NCBI GenBank assembly: GCA_020403265.1
Contig: JADBXZ010000031.1
Span: 1 to 64,000 of the forward strand
Source: Bacteroidota bacterium
Lineage (GTDB): Bacteria; Bacteroidota; Bacteroidia; B-17B0; Aurantibacillaceae
Reading direction: 5' to 3'
Length of the DNA: 64,000 nucleotides
Shown here: positions 35,386 to 44,402 of the stretch, one piece after another
Layout: each line of letters begins with the position of its first letter
How positions within the stretch are numbered: the stretch's first letter is position 1
Notes under the pieces: generated by a model
What the model was told of the DNA's origin: nothing
The model's database searches: none
What the model saw: the letters and a program-made list of their open reading frames with translations, nothing else
Position numbers and translations under genes: made by a program

Positions 35386-36435
35386 ATGGTAAATGTTATT
35401 AAGTCGGGTCTTTTTCTTATACTGTTTATTTTAACATGTAGTTGCCGCAAAGACAAAGGTAAATTACTCGTTGAAAAGGAAGATAAATTAACCACTAATG
35501 ATGAGATACCAGAAACCAAATGTTTTAATGCTTATGCGCCGGTTTGGGCTTGCGAAACAGTTACTTATAATAATGAACCCTTGCCACCTGAACCGCCATT
35601 AACCGGCTGGTTGTACCAAACCGTATATGGTAAATTAAGTGTTGTAAAGGTTTTTCCGGATGTGCTCAATGAAACAACCATATTTTATTTGACAAATGAG
35701 AGTAATACTGCAAATTATACTTTATGGCGTTATAATTGGCAAACGAGAGAAAAGAAATGGATTGCAAATGGCATCAAAGATCTCACCATCAATTCACAAT
35801 CTGGAGAATTATTAATATTAGGCATGAATGATGTTTTATACCGAAGTAATAACGATGGCAGCAATCTTCAAATTTTAGATTTTTCAGCAGCCGGAATAGC
35901 AAACGTGGAGTTTTACTGGATGGATGATGGCAAAAGAATTTACTCTAATGGTGAAATATACAACCAAAACAATCAATTGATTGATACTGTTTCGAGAGGG
36001 ATTTATAAGGGAGACTATTTTTATTATTACAAAGACTTACAAACAGATCCCAAATACTACCGTAAAAATATCAAAACAAACGAAGAAATTCTAGTATTTA
36101 ATGAGGATAGATTCAAAAAATTAAATCCTTTTCGTCCAGGTTGGTTTTTTAACTATTTTCAATTTAATTGTGATCAAAGTGTTATTTATTTTCAAACTTA
36201 CGCTGGATTTTGTAAAATCAACGTAGCAAGTGGGAACATGTCAGTTGTATTCAAGGAAGGTACTCAGAGAGGCTCAACAAATGGTTTCAGTAAATCAATT
36301 ATAAATGGTCACTATTTTGGCGTGAAAGGATATGTTTTTAACATCATAGCAGGCCAAACAATAGTTTATCATAACGAAGTTTATGAATTTACCGAAGATT
36401 TTAAATGCCGCCGTAAGATAGAATTGCCCGATTAA
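35386..36435 (+). CDS. Lipoprotein with beta-propeller-like repeats, function unknown
   Basis: This 349-residue protein has a lipoprotein signal (LILFILTCSC, acylated C20, then RKDKG). The body contains TolB/WD-like motifs such as YLTNESNTANYTLWRYNWQT and LYRSNNDGSNLQIL, suggesting a beta-propeller. No catalytic motif is visible. It starts 4 bases after the subtilisin gene and is followed 15 bases later by another T9SS cargo gene, so it is probably part of the same secretome operon. Confidence 0.72.
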   Translation: MVNVIKSGLFLILFILTCSCRKDKGKLLVEKEDKLTTNDEIPETKCFNAYAPVWACETVTYNNEPLPPEPPLTGWLYQTVYGKLSVVKVFPDVLNETTIFYLTNESNTANYTLWRYNWQTREKKWIANGIKDLTINSQSGELLILGMNDVLYRSNNDGSNLQILDFSAAGIANVEFYWMDDGKRIYSNGEIYNQNNQLIDTVSRGIYKGDYFYYYKDLQTDPKYYRKNIKTNEEILVFNEDRFKKLNPFRPGWFFNYFQFNCDQSVIYFQTYAGFCKINVASGNMSVVFKEGTQRGSTNGFSKSIINGHYFGVKGYVFNIIAGQTIVYHNEVYEFTEDFKCRRKIELPD

Positions 36436-36450
36436 ATAATTAAATAACCC

Positions 36451-37743
36451 ATGAAATTTTCACCAATTTTATTTTTAGTAACTAGTTTCCTTTTAATAAA
36501 AGGTCAAACAAACATGGGTTGGTGCCAATTTAACCAAGCCCCGGATAGTTTGGTATATGGTTTATCCATATTTAACGGTTCAATGGTAGCAACCGGTCAA
36601 TTTAAAAATGCAGGAAGCACACCGGCTAAAAATATTGCTTTATATAATGGTGTTAATTGGAATAACCTAGGTGCCGGACTAAGAGGTGGTATTAACGCAT
36701 CAGCTTATGAAACTTTCGAACATAACAATCAACTTTATGTGGTTGGTAATTTTGATAGCTGTGGTACAACTGCATGCAATGATATTGCAAAATGGGATGG
36801 TAGTTCGTGGTCTGCTGTCGGTTTAGTGAGTCCGGTTAGCACCTGCACACTATACGCAGGTATCGTTTTTAACACTGAGCTAGTTGTTGGTGGTATTTTT
36901 ACAACATTCGGAGGTGTACCTGCAATAAATGTTGCAAAGTTTAATGGAAGCAGTTGGCAAGCGCTAGGCTCAGGTTTAAACGGAAGTTACGTTTCAGATT
37001 TAATTGTTTTTCAAAATAAACTATATGCGGTAGGCTCATTTTCATTAAACGGTAATCCTACAACATTTAACATTGCTGTTTGGGATGGCACAACTTGGGC
37101 AAGCGTTAGTACAGGTTTATTAAGCCCCGCTTTGGCAATGGAAATATATAATAATAAACTTTTAATTGGGGGCGGCACAGGCAGCAGTTTTGAAATCAAA
37201 CAATTTGATGGTCTTAACTTAACAACACATAGTACATGCTCTATAAATCCTGTTCGTGAATTTCATCAATTTAATAATCGCCTTATTTTGGTTGGAGGTT
37301 TATTCGGTCAAACATCTCAATCATACGAGTACAAACCTGCAACAAATTCATGGGAGCAACTTGGTTACGGTTTAAACATGTTTACCAGAGGTATAACAGA
37401 TTACAATGGAGATTTATACATTGGCGGTAAATTCAATAATCAAGGAGGAAGTAATTTCAATTACATGGCAAAAGCATGTGATGTTACCGGATTTACTGAG
37501 ATTAATAACGCACCGTTCACAGTTCATCCTAACCCTGCGAATAGTTGGGTTAAAATAGAAACTAAAAATAACGAGTTAAAAGAATTATTAGTTTATAATT
37601 CTATCGGTCAATTGTTTTATTGCGTAAAATTTAATGAAACAGCTTATCAATTAAATACAAGCAATTGGGAAGCCGGCTTTTATACCTTAACTGTAAAAAT
37701 AAATAATCAACCTAAAGAAATTAAATTCATTAAAATTGATTAG
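36451..37743 (+). CDS. Secreted Kelch-like repeat protein with T9SS sorting domain
   Basis: This 430-residue protein has a signal peptide (MKFSPILFLVTSFLLIKG), six or so repeats around the pattern KWDGSSWSAVG, KFNGSSWQALG and VWDGTTWASV, each followed by LYAVG-like strands (a propeller), and a C-terminal T9SS type A domain (VHPNPANSWVKIE … KEIKFIKID). It is probably a surface-displayed propeller of unknown ligand. It converges on gldA with a 19-base gap and no obvious terminator. Confidence 0.82.
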   Translation: MKFSPILFLVTSFLLIKGQTNMGWCQFNQAPDSLVYGLSIFNGSMVATGQFKNAGSTPAKNIALYNGVNWNNLGAGLRGGINASAYETFEHNNQLYVVGNFDSCGTTACNDIAKWDGSSWSAVGLVSPVSTCTLYAGIVFNTELVVGGIFTTFGGVPAINVAKFNGSSWQALGSGLNGSYVSDLIVFQNKLYAVGSFSLNGNPTTFNIAVWDGTTWASVSTGLLSPALAMEIYNNKLLIGGGTGSSFEIKQFDGLNLTTHSTCSINPVREFHQFNNRLILVGGLFGQTSQSYEYKPATNSWEQLGYGLNMFTRGITDYNGDLYIGGKFNNQGGSNFNYMAKACDVTGFTEINNAPFTVHPNPANSWVKIETKNNELKELLVYNSIGQLFYCVKFNETAYQLNTSNWEAGFYTLTVKINNQPKEIKFIKID

Positions 37744-37762
37744 CTATAGAAATTTTAGAAAC

Positions 37763-38674
37763 TTATTTCTTATTCTTCGTTAAATCTTTAAACACATCTT
37801 CCATCTTTTGTTCCAATTTGTTTAATGAAAGTACCGTAAGGTTATTTTTTACGGCAAATTCGAAAATTACTTTTCTGATGTCTTCCGTGCTATCTGACAT
37901 GAGTTGCCAACTGTTTTGATCGACCTTAACAACCTCCTTCACGCCAGGCAAATGCTTTAATTTTGTTTTGTCTACCTCCGCATCAAACTCTACTGCAATG
38001 GTTTGCATCACACTTGCCTTTTGAAGTTTTTGTGTTTGATCATCCGCTACAATTTGTCCCTGATTAATAATAATAACCCGGTCACAAATCGCTTCCACCT
38101 CCTGCATAATGTGCGTGCTTAACATCACCGTTTTTTCCTTTCCTAAATTTTTAATTAAGGACCGTATTTCTTCCAATTGATTTGGATCCAACCCAGTTGT
38201 CGGCTCATCCATAATTAACACTTTAGGGTTATGAATCATCGCTTGCGCCAATCCAACACGTTGACGATAGCCTTTACTTAAAGCACCTATTTTTTTTGTT
38301 TGTTCAGCTTGCAAACCTGTTAATTCAATCATCTCCTTTACACGTTTATCAACCTGTTTTAATTGATAGATGCCGCCTACAAAACTTAAAAATTCTTTAA
38401 CATACATATCCAAATAAAGTGGATTATGCTCCGGTAAATACCCAATGTTGTTTCTAACATTTAAAGTGTCTTCTGATACATCAAATCCACATACAGAAGC
38501 TGTACCGCTTGTTTGCGGAATATAACAGGTTAATATTTTCATCATGGTACTTTTACCCGCACCATTAGGACCTAAAAATCCAACAATCCCCTTTTCAGAA
38601 ATTTCAAAAGACACCTCGTTAAGTGCCTTCTGTTTGTCGTATACTTTTGTGATATTTTTAACTAAAATAGACAT
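37763..38674 (-). CDS. gldA: Gliding-motility ABC transporter ATPase GldA
   Basis: This 303-residue ABC ATPase has Walker A FLGPNGAGKST, signature LSKGYRQRVGLAQA and Walker B KVLIMDEPTTGLDP. The block IGYLPEHNPLYLDMYVKEFL is characteristic of GldA in gliding Bacteroidota. GldA works with the GldF/GldG permease, needed for gliding in flavobacteria, but gldFG are not in the window. It is transcribed after the M28 peptidase gene with a 77-base gap. The call as GldA rather than a generic NatA-type ATPase rests on sequence recognition. Confidence 0.82.
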   Translation of the reverse strand: MSILVKNITKVYDKQKALNEVSFEISEKGIVGFLGPNGAGKSTMMKILTCYIPQTSGTASVCGFDVSEDTLNVRNNIGYLPEHNPLYLDMYVKEFLSFVGGIYQLKQVDKRVKEMIELTGLQAEQTKKIGALSKGYRQRVGLAQAMIHNPKVLIMDEPTTGLDPNQLEEIRSLIKNLGKEKTVMLSTHIMQEVEAICDRVIIINQGQIVADDQTQKLQKASVMQTIAVEFDAEVDKTKLKHLPGVKEVVKVDQNSWQLMSDSTEDIRKVIFEFAVKNNLTVLSLNKLEQKMEDVFKDLTKNKK

Positions 38675-38751
38675 GTTTGCGGTTGATTTTTAGTTTCAAT
38701 AATTGCTTTTCATTCCGTGAACAATTAAAATTACTGAATCAGGTTATTCGT

Positions 38752-39993
38752 TTAAAACTCCACCTGAAATGTTTTTAACTGATTATCTCTTAAAACTTCT
38801 ATGCTGGTTCTATCCCCTTTTTTATACTCAGATAAAACCTTCATGTACCCCATCACGTCTTTAACCTCTTTGTCCCCCAATTTTTTTACAACGTCGCCTT
38901 TTAACAAGCCGGCTTTAAAAGCAGGTTTTCCATCTGTCACACCATCAATGCGCATCCCCTCTCCTTCAAAAGTGTAATCCGGCATTACACCCAAAGTTAC
39001 TTTAAAATTACTTTTTCCGGTATCAGGTGTTCTGGTTTTTAAAAAATCAAATTTACCTGTTGTTAAACTGGCATTTACCAGCTCTGTGATAAATTCCAAC
39101 ACTTTTACTTCGCCCTTATAGTTAATCTTCTGTTCATCGTCGCTTGGTTTATGATAATCACTGTGCTGTCCGGTAAAAAAATGAACAACCGGTAAATCTT
39201 TTAAATAAAAAGAAGTTTGATCGCTTGGTCCTATTCCGCTACTGTCTTTAATTAATTTTAGTTCTGTTTTAATGCCATCCAATATTAAATTCCATTTAGT
39301 GGAGGTACCAATGCCATAGACCAATAATTTTTTAGTTGAATCATTTAATCGACCAATCATATCCAAATTAATCATGTAATTTACTGTTTTCAAATCTAAG
39401 TCGCCTTGGTCGCAAAACCTTTTAGAACCCAGTAAACCTAACTCTTCGCCACTAAAACAAATAAATAAAAAATTATAGTTTTCCTTTAGTTTATTATTCG
39501 CAAAGTAGTTAGCCAACTCCATCACTCCAGCAGTACCGCTGGCATTATCATCCGCTCCATTGTGTATTTTCCCTTCCGGATTGGCGTCTAAACTGTTGTG
39601 ATCATGACCTAAACCTAAATGATCGTAATGAGCACCGATAACAATAGTATAAGGTGCGCCGTTATTTAAAAAACCGGCAACATTATAAGCAGTTTGAGGC
39701 TTAATATCCTTTGTTGAGGTATCATGCGGATTAGGATTTTTCTTAAATGTAAAAGGAATTAAAAAATCTTTTTTAAGAGGAACAAGCTTTAGTTTCTTAT
39801 AGTATTTTGCAATGTAATTAGCTGCTATTATCTCTTCTTTGGAGGCCGTTCCCCTGCCCTTCAGATCATCAGATGCTAAAAATTTAATGTGGCTTTTTAA
39901 GTTGCGCTCACTAATTTGTGCCCATGGTGTTAAATAACACCCCATAAAAATAAAAAGAAGTGTCTGCTTTAGTAGTTGTATTTTTTGTTCCAT
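38752..39993 (-). CDS. M28 zinc aminopeptidase with C-terminal PDZ domain
   Basis: This 413-residue exported peptidase has the M28 zinc-site pattern: H122 and D124 in AHYDHLG, D148 in NGADDNASG, E183/E184 in CFSGEELG, D211 in NLDMIGR, and a late GQHSDYHKPSD. The last ~90 residues form a PDZ-like domain (FKAGLLKGDVVKKLGDKEV). The signal peptide follows the [10 protein letters not shown] start. It probably degrades peptides in the periplasm or outside. It overlaps rarA by 25 bases. Confidence 0.9.
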   Translation of the reverse strand: MEQKIQLLKQTLLFIFMGCYLTPWAQISERNLKSHIKFLASDDLKGRGTASKEEIIAANYIAKYYKKLKLVPLKKDFLIPFTFKKNPNPHDTSTKDIKPQTAYNVAGFLNNGAPYTIVIGAHYDHLGLGHDHNSLDANPEGKIHNGADDNASGTAGVMELANYFANNKLKENYNFLFICFSGEELGLLGSKRFCDQGDLDLKTVNYMINLDMIGRLNDSTKKLLVYGIGTSTKWNLILDGIKTELKLIKDSSGIGPSDQTSFYLKDLPVVHFFTGQHSDYHKPSDDEQKINYKGEVKVLEFITELVNASLTTGKFDFLKTRTPDTGKSNFKVTLGVMPDYTFEGEGMRIDGVTDGKPAFKAGLLKGDVVKKLGDKEVKDVMGYMKVLSEYKKGDRTSIEVLRDNQLKTFQVEF

Positions 39994-41240
39994 AATTTAT
40001 TTAAATAAGTTCGTTGCTCTTGCTCTCTGGCATTATTGCCCGGATTGTACAGTAATGTATTTGCAATTGGATCCGGTAAAAACTCCTGATAAACAAAATT
40101 GTTTTCAAAACTATGCGCATATTGATAATTAGAACCATAGTTTAATTCCTTCATTAATTTAGTTGGCGCATTTCTTAAATGAAGTGGAACAGGTAGGTCG
40201 CCAGTTTTATCCACCAACTCATAGGCATCCCCTATTGCCATGTAAGCTGCGTTGCTTTTAGCCGAACAAGCAAGGTAAGTAGCACACTGACTTAAAATGA
40301 TTCTTGACTCCGGCATACCAATTACATTGACGGCATTAAAGCAGTTATTCGCTAATAAAAGCGCATTAGGATTGGCATTTCCAATGTCTTCGCTTGCCAG
40401 AATTATCAAACGTCTGGCAATAAATAAAGGATCTTCTCCACCCTTTAACATACGGGCCAAATAATATACAGCTGCATTTGGATCACTGCCTCTTATGGAT
40501 TTTATAAATGCAGAAATAATATCATAATGCTGTTCACCATTTTTATCATAAACAGCTAAATTTTTTTGAATAGTAGCCAACACCAATTCGTTTGTGATAA
40601 TGATTTCAGATGTACCGGTTGTATTTACCAATATTTCTAAAGCATTTAATAATTTTCTTGCATCGCCTCCACTTACTCGAATGAGTGCTTCATGCTCTAA
40701 CAATTGAATTTGCTTAGTTTTCAAAACCACATCGTTGGTAATGGCAAAAGTTAAGAGTGTCTTGAGATCTACTTCACTAAAATTTTCTAAAACATAAACT
40801 TGACAGCGAGAAAGCAATGCCGGAATAACTTCAAAAGACGGGTTTTCAGTAGTGGCACCAATTAAGGTTATGCTTCCTTTTTCTACAGCTCCAAGAAGGG
40901 AATCTTGCTGTGATTTACTAAATCTGTGAATCTCATCTATAAACAAAATTGGTTTCTCATGAGAAAAGATGGTCTTTTCACCAGCCTTTTCAATCACTTC
41001 TCTTACATCTTTTACACCACTATTGATGGCACTCAAACTGTAAAAAGGTCGTTTTAATTGTTTGGCAATTATTAAAGACAGGCTCGTTTTCCCAACTCCA
41101 GGAGGCCCCCACAAAATCATGGAAGGTAATAAATTACTTTCGATGGCATTACGTAAAACCTTCCCTTCTGCAATTAAATGCTTTTGCCCGAAATACGTTT
41201 CGAGGCTAACTGGTCTTAAACGCTCTGCAAGAGGCTCCAT
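39969..41240 (-). CDS. rarA: Replication-associated recombination protein A (RarA/MgsA)
   Basis: The frame stays open to 41510, but the conserved protein starts at ATG 41240 ([19 protein letters not shown]), giving 423 residues, the family length. The upstream extension lies antisense to an exported-protein gene and is rejected. Walker A is GPPGVGKTS (K51) and Walker B is FIDEIHRF (D102, E103). RarA acts at stalled replication forks with SSB. It is divergent from the gene at 41311 and overlaps the M28 gene by 25 bases. Confidence 0.93.
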   Translation of the reverse strand: MEPLAERLRPVSLETYFGQKHLIAEGKVLRNAIESNLLPSMILWGPPGVGKTSLSLIIAKQLKRPFYSLSAINSGVKDVREVIEKAGEKTIFSHEKPILFIDEIHRFSKSQQDSLLGAVEKGSITLIGATTENPSFEVIPALLSRCQVYVLENFSEVDLKTLLTFAITNDVVLKTKQIQLLEHEALIRVSGGDARKLLNALEILVNTTGTSEIIITNELVLATIQKNLAVYDKNGEQHYDIISAFIKSIRGSDPNAAVYYLARMLKGGEDPLFIARRLIILASEDIGNANPNALLLANNCFNAVNVIGMPESRIILSQCATYLACSAKSNAAYMAIGDAYELVDKTGDLPVPLHLRNAPTKLMKELNYGSNYQYAHSFENNFVYQEFLPDPIANTLLYNPGNNAREQEQRTYLNKLWNKKYNY

Positions 41241-41310
41241 TCCATTAATTTTTTTTAACTTCGTTAGGCGAAGATATTTTGTTAAATTTACGATATTAAA
41301 ATTACCCATT

Positions 41311-41832
41311 ATGCAATTAAATTTCAAAAAAATAAAATTCGTATTCCTTACTGCGTTTTGCACTATTGTGTTAATGTCCTTTGCTAAAAATTTAGGTAAA
41401 GACAAGGACCCCCTGCATAAAAGAACATTTAATATAACTCTGAGAGAAATCAAGGAAGGAGGTTCAAATAAGAAAGGCATTCCAAGTGAAATAACATTTA
41501 AAAATGGCACTCTTTATTGTGATTTTTTGTATGAAAAATTTGAAAAAAAATTTCTTAAATACAGAATTAATAAAGATTCGATATATACAGACTCAACGGA
41601 TACTGAAGTGAGATATTTAGAAGTAGAGGCAACTGTTACGGATGAAACTAATGAAACAATAACAATTGCGTTTAACACAGTTGAATGGGATATAGAAGGC
41701 ACCATCAAAGTAACCAAGAACGACAAACCTAAAAAAGCATTTGATTTCGTAGGACGGGAAAAAGGCGGTAAACCACCAAAAGAAAAAAAGAAAAAACCTG
41801 CCACTGATGCAATTGAAGAAAAAAAGGAATAA
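41311..41832 (+). CDS. Exported protein of unknown function with basic C-terminal tail
   Basis: The frame opens further upstream (41062), but that part is antisense to rarA. ATG at 41311 gives a signal peptide (MQLNFKKIKFVFLTAFCTI) and 173 residues. The middle is beta-rich (EVEATVTDETNETITIAF) and the last 30 residues are lysine- and proline-rich (GKPPKEKKKKP). No family was recognised. Its stop shares one base with the msrA ATG (TAATG at 41830-41834). Confidence 0.7.
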   Translation: MQLNFKKIKFVFLTAFCTIVLMSFAKNLGKDKDPLHKRTFNITLREIKEGGSNKKGIPSEITFKNGTLYCDFLYEKFEKKFLKYRINKDSIYTDSTDTEVRYLEVEATVTDETNETITIAFNTVEWDIEGTIKVTKNDKPKKAFDFVGREKGGKPPKEKKKKPATDAIEEKKE

Positions 41833-42506
41833 TGAATAAATCTCAAACCATTAAACAAGCTGTAATTTTAATTACAGCTGTTTTTTTTATTAATGCCTGT
41901 GGGCAAACTAAGCAAAGTACCATGAATGAACCAGACAAAAATAAAAATACAGCACCTTTAAGTTCAACCAACACTCTAGACACAGCAACATTTGGCGCAG
42001 GTTGCTTTTGGTGTGTAGAAGCTGTTTTTCAACGTTTAAACGGTGTTATTAGTGTTAAGAGTGGATATACCGGAGGAAGTGTTAAAAATCCAACCTATCG
42101 TGAGGTTTGCAGCGGATTAACGGGCCACGCAGAGGTTTGTAAGATTGTTTATGATAACAGCAAAGTGAGTTTTGATGAACTATTGGAAGTATTCTGGAAA
42201 ACACACGATCCCACAACACTTAATGCGCAAGGGAATGATCATGGCACACAGTATCGCTCTGCTGTATTTTACCATAACAATTCACAAAAAGAACTTGCAC
42301 TTAAATACAAAGATGAAATTAATAAAAGTGGCGCTTATCCCAACCCAATAGTGACGGAAATAACAGAACTTGGTGTTTTTTATCCTGCAGAAGATTATCA
42401 TCAAAACTATTTTAACCTAAACGGTCAAGAAGGCTATTGCCGTTTTGTTATTCAACCTAAAGTAGAAAAATTTGAGAAAATTTTTAAGAATAAGGTTAAA
42501 AAATAA
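41832..42506 (+). CDS. msrA: Peptide-methionine (S)-S-oxide reductase MsrA, lipoprotein form
   Basis: This 224-residue protein has a lipoprotein signal (VFFINAC, C23) in front of a standard MsrA domain. The catalytic motif is GAGCFWCVEAVF with C58, and the later blocks SGYTGG, THDPTTLNAQGNDHGTQYRS and AEDYHQNY are all present. It reduces methionine-S-sulfoxide in proteins, here outside the cytoplasm. It is translationally coupled to the exported unknown before it. Confidence 0.95.
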   Translation: MNKSQTIKQAVILITAVFFINACGQTKQSTMNEPDKNKNTAPLSSTNTLDTATFGAGCFWCVEAVFQRLNGVISVKSGYTGGSVKNPTYREVCSGLTGHAEVCKIVYDNSKVSFDELLEVFWKTHDPTTLNAQGNDHGTQYRSAVFYHNNSQKELALKYKDEINKSGAYPNPIVTEITELGVFYPAEDYHQNYFNLNGQEGYCRFVIQPKVEKFEKIFKNKVKK

Positions 42507-42507
42507 A

Positions 42508-43161
42508 TCACTTTTCAATTACAGCAAATACATGGCTCCTTAAAAAGGACCAGTTGAACCAGTTATAAAATTTACCAACCCTTCTGCCAATAGGAGGTGC
42601 TAAGGTGATTTTTTGAAAAGTAATTTTTTTTGCAGTAGGAAAAAGCAATCTAATCTCTTCCATGGTAACCTTTTTCACTTGCTTGTTTTTAGGATTATTA
42701 TAAATAAAATCATACCAAAAAATCACTCCATTCTTTTCAAGTATAGACCACATTTTCTCTGCTAAATGTTTTCTATCCTCTTCATTTAAAATTGATGTGA
42801 AAACAGTAGATTGATAAATACAATTAAACTTTAAGTTGTAATCTATGGTAATTGCATTTCCGGAAAATATATTCTGTTGAAGGACTTTACTTTGCAAAGC
42901 TACTAAACGTTCCTGCAATAATTCATTGGCGAATGTGTTTTCCTTTTTAAAACCGGCCTCCAAAAAAGTAGCCACATTATTACCTTGCCCGGCACCAATT
43001 TCAAGTATTTTAGCTTCAGAAATTTTAGAAATGAATTTTTGACATTGCTTAATAAAGTAATCTTTTACTTCTTTTCCTGCATATTTCGAATAAACGGAAT
43101 TGTATAAGTCTCCAACAGAACGTTCGGCATAATTTTTTACGATGTCGCTTTCGGTTCCCAC
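42508..43161 (-). CDS. Class I SAM-dependent methyltransferase
   Basis: This 217-residue protein has a typical SAM-binding motif I (ILEIGAGQGNNVATFL) and FWYDFIYNN further on, but no substrate-specific marks. It starts with GTG at 43161, which shares one base with the stop of the glycosyltransferase gene (TAGTG), so the two are coupled. A role in modifying a sugar or lipid made by that enzyme is plausible but inferred. Confidence 0.78.
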   Translation of the reverse strand: MGTESDIVKNYAERSVGDLYNSVYSKYAGKEVKDYFIKQCQKFISKISEAKILEIGAGQGNNVATFLEAGFKKENTFANELLQERLVALQSKVLQQNIFSGNAITIDYNLKFNCIYQSTVFTSILNEEDRKHLAEKMWSILEKNGVIFWYDFIYNNPKNKQVKKVTMEEIRLLFPTAKKITFQKITLAPPIGRRVGKFYNWFNWSFLRSHVFAVIEK

Positions 43162-44384
43162 TACAACTGGTTTAAGGTTTTTAATAATTTTTCTGCTATT
43201 AGCGTCCTGTTAAAATTCAGATTCACGTAACTTCTTCCATTGACACCTAATTGTTTGGCTGCATTTGTGTTATTAATAACAAATTCAATGCACTTTGTTA
43301 GTTCATTTACATTTTCCGGTTCAAAATATAATCCACATTTACCTTCCTCAATAAATAATGATTTGGCTTCGCCGTCAACTCCCAGTATAATTGGAACCTC
43401 CATAGCCAAATTCTCAAATATTTTAGAGGGAATAGCGCCCTTAAATAACTCTAATTTTTTAAGCGGAATAATTGCTGCGTCTGTATCCTTTAGAATGCTT
43501 GGCATTTCTGTCTTAGAAACTGTATCTAAAAAAAGAACATTATCCAATTTCAATTCGTTTTTTAATTCATGTAATCTTTGTTTCTCAGGCCCGCTACCCA
43601 GTAGCACAAATTTAACGTTGGTATACAACCTGAAATTTTCTGCTACCCTTAAAATAATTTCTAAGCCTTGTGCAATACCAATAATCCCTGCATATAAAAA
43701 AATAATATCCGTTTGTTTGAAATTACTTTTAGCACGCCAAGCTCCCTTTGCAATTGTACCGGGATTATAATAATCCAAATCCACACCGTTAGGTAACCAA
43801 TACGTTTTAACTTTCGGAAATCTTTCGTTAATATTATTACAAATGCCTTGGGTTTGGCAGGTAACTAAAATAGATTTTTTATAAAGCTTAGCTTCTAAAT
43901 TGTATGCTACTTTTAATAAATGTTTATTTGTTACTACTCCTAATTTTTCAGCGCTTTCAGGCCATAAATCACTAACATTAAAAATCAACCTCGCCTTTTT
44001 TTTACGAGCTAAATACATGGCACTATAACCTAGAAACAATGGTGGCGATTCGCACATTAAAAAATCGTAATTCGATTCAAGTTTAGAAGACGTTCTGATA
44101 CTACTCAAAACAAACGAAAAATAATTTTTTAACCGATTTATTATAGACTTACTTTTCGATACAAAGATTGCGCTTCGGTGAATTTTCAAACCCTGTAATT
44201 CCTCGTAACAATACGATTTTGTTTTGTAAGCTTCATAAATTTCCATCTGCGGGTAATTGGGCATCGCGGTAAGAACTGTAACTTCAACATTTTGCTTTAC
44301 CAAACGAACGGCCAATTCAAACAATCTGTTTTGCGGAGCGCCTACCTCAGGAGGAAAATATTGTGTTAAAATAAGTAACTTCAA
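43161..44384 (-). CDS. Family 4 glycosyltransferase (WbuB-like)
   Basis: This 407-residue protein opens with the GT4 start LLILTQYFPPEVGAPQNRLFELA. The C-terminal lobe has FLYAGIIGIAQGLEIIL, FVLLGSGPEK, and IPSKIFENLAMEVPIILGVDGE with the donor-binding ExxxxxxP region. It would transfer a nucleotide-sugar to a surface glycan; the sugar is not evident. It is translationally coupled to a methyltransferase and lies 18 bases after the GH3/beta-lactamase fusion gene. Confidence 0.86.
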   Translation of the reverse strand: MKLLILTQYFPPEVGAPQNRLFELAVRLVKQNVEVTVLTAMPNYPQMEIYEAYKTKSYCYEELQGLKIHRSAIFVSKSKSIINRLKNYFSFVLSSIRTSSKLESNYDFLMCESPPLFLGYSAMYLARKKKARLIFNVSDLWPESAEKLGVVTNKHLLKVAYNLEAKLYKKSILVTCQTQGICNNINERFPKVKTYWLPNGVDLDYYNPGTIAKGAWRAKSNFKQTDIIFLYAGIIGIAQGLEIILRVAENFRLYTNVKFVLLGSGPEKQRLHELKNELKLDNVLFLDTVSKTEMPSILKDTDAAIIPLKKLELFKGAIPSKIFENLAMEVPIILGVDGEAKSLFIEEGKCGLYFEPENVNELTKCIEFVINNTNAAKQLGVNGRSYVNLNFNRTLIAEKLLKTLNQL

Positions 44385-44402
44385 TTTACTGTCTTATTTA
44401 AA

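Noticed and set aside
41241-41510. N-terminal extension of rarA to 41510
   Set aside because: It overlaps an independent gene on the other strand and lacks similarity to RarA. ATG at 41240 gives the full, standard-length protein.
43240-43770. 176-codon plus-strand open frame
   Set aside because: It is fully antisense to the well-supported GT4 glycosyltransferase gene and its translation shows no domain or signal of a real protein.
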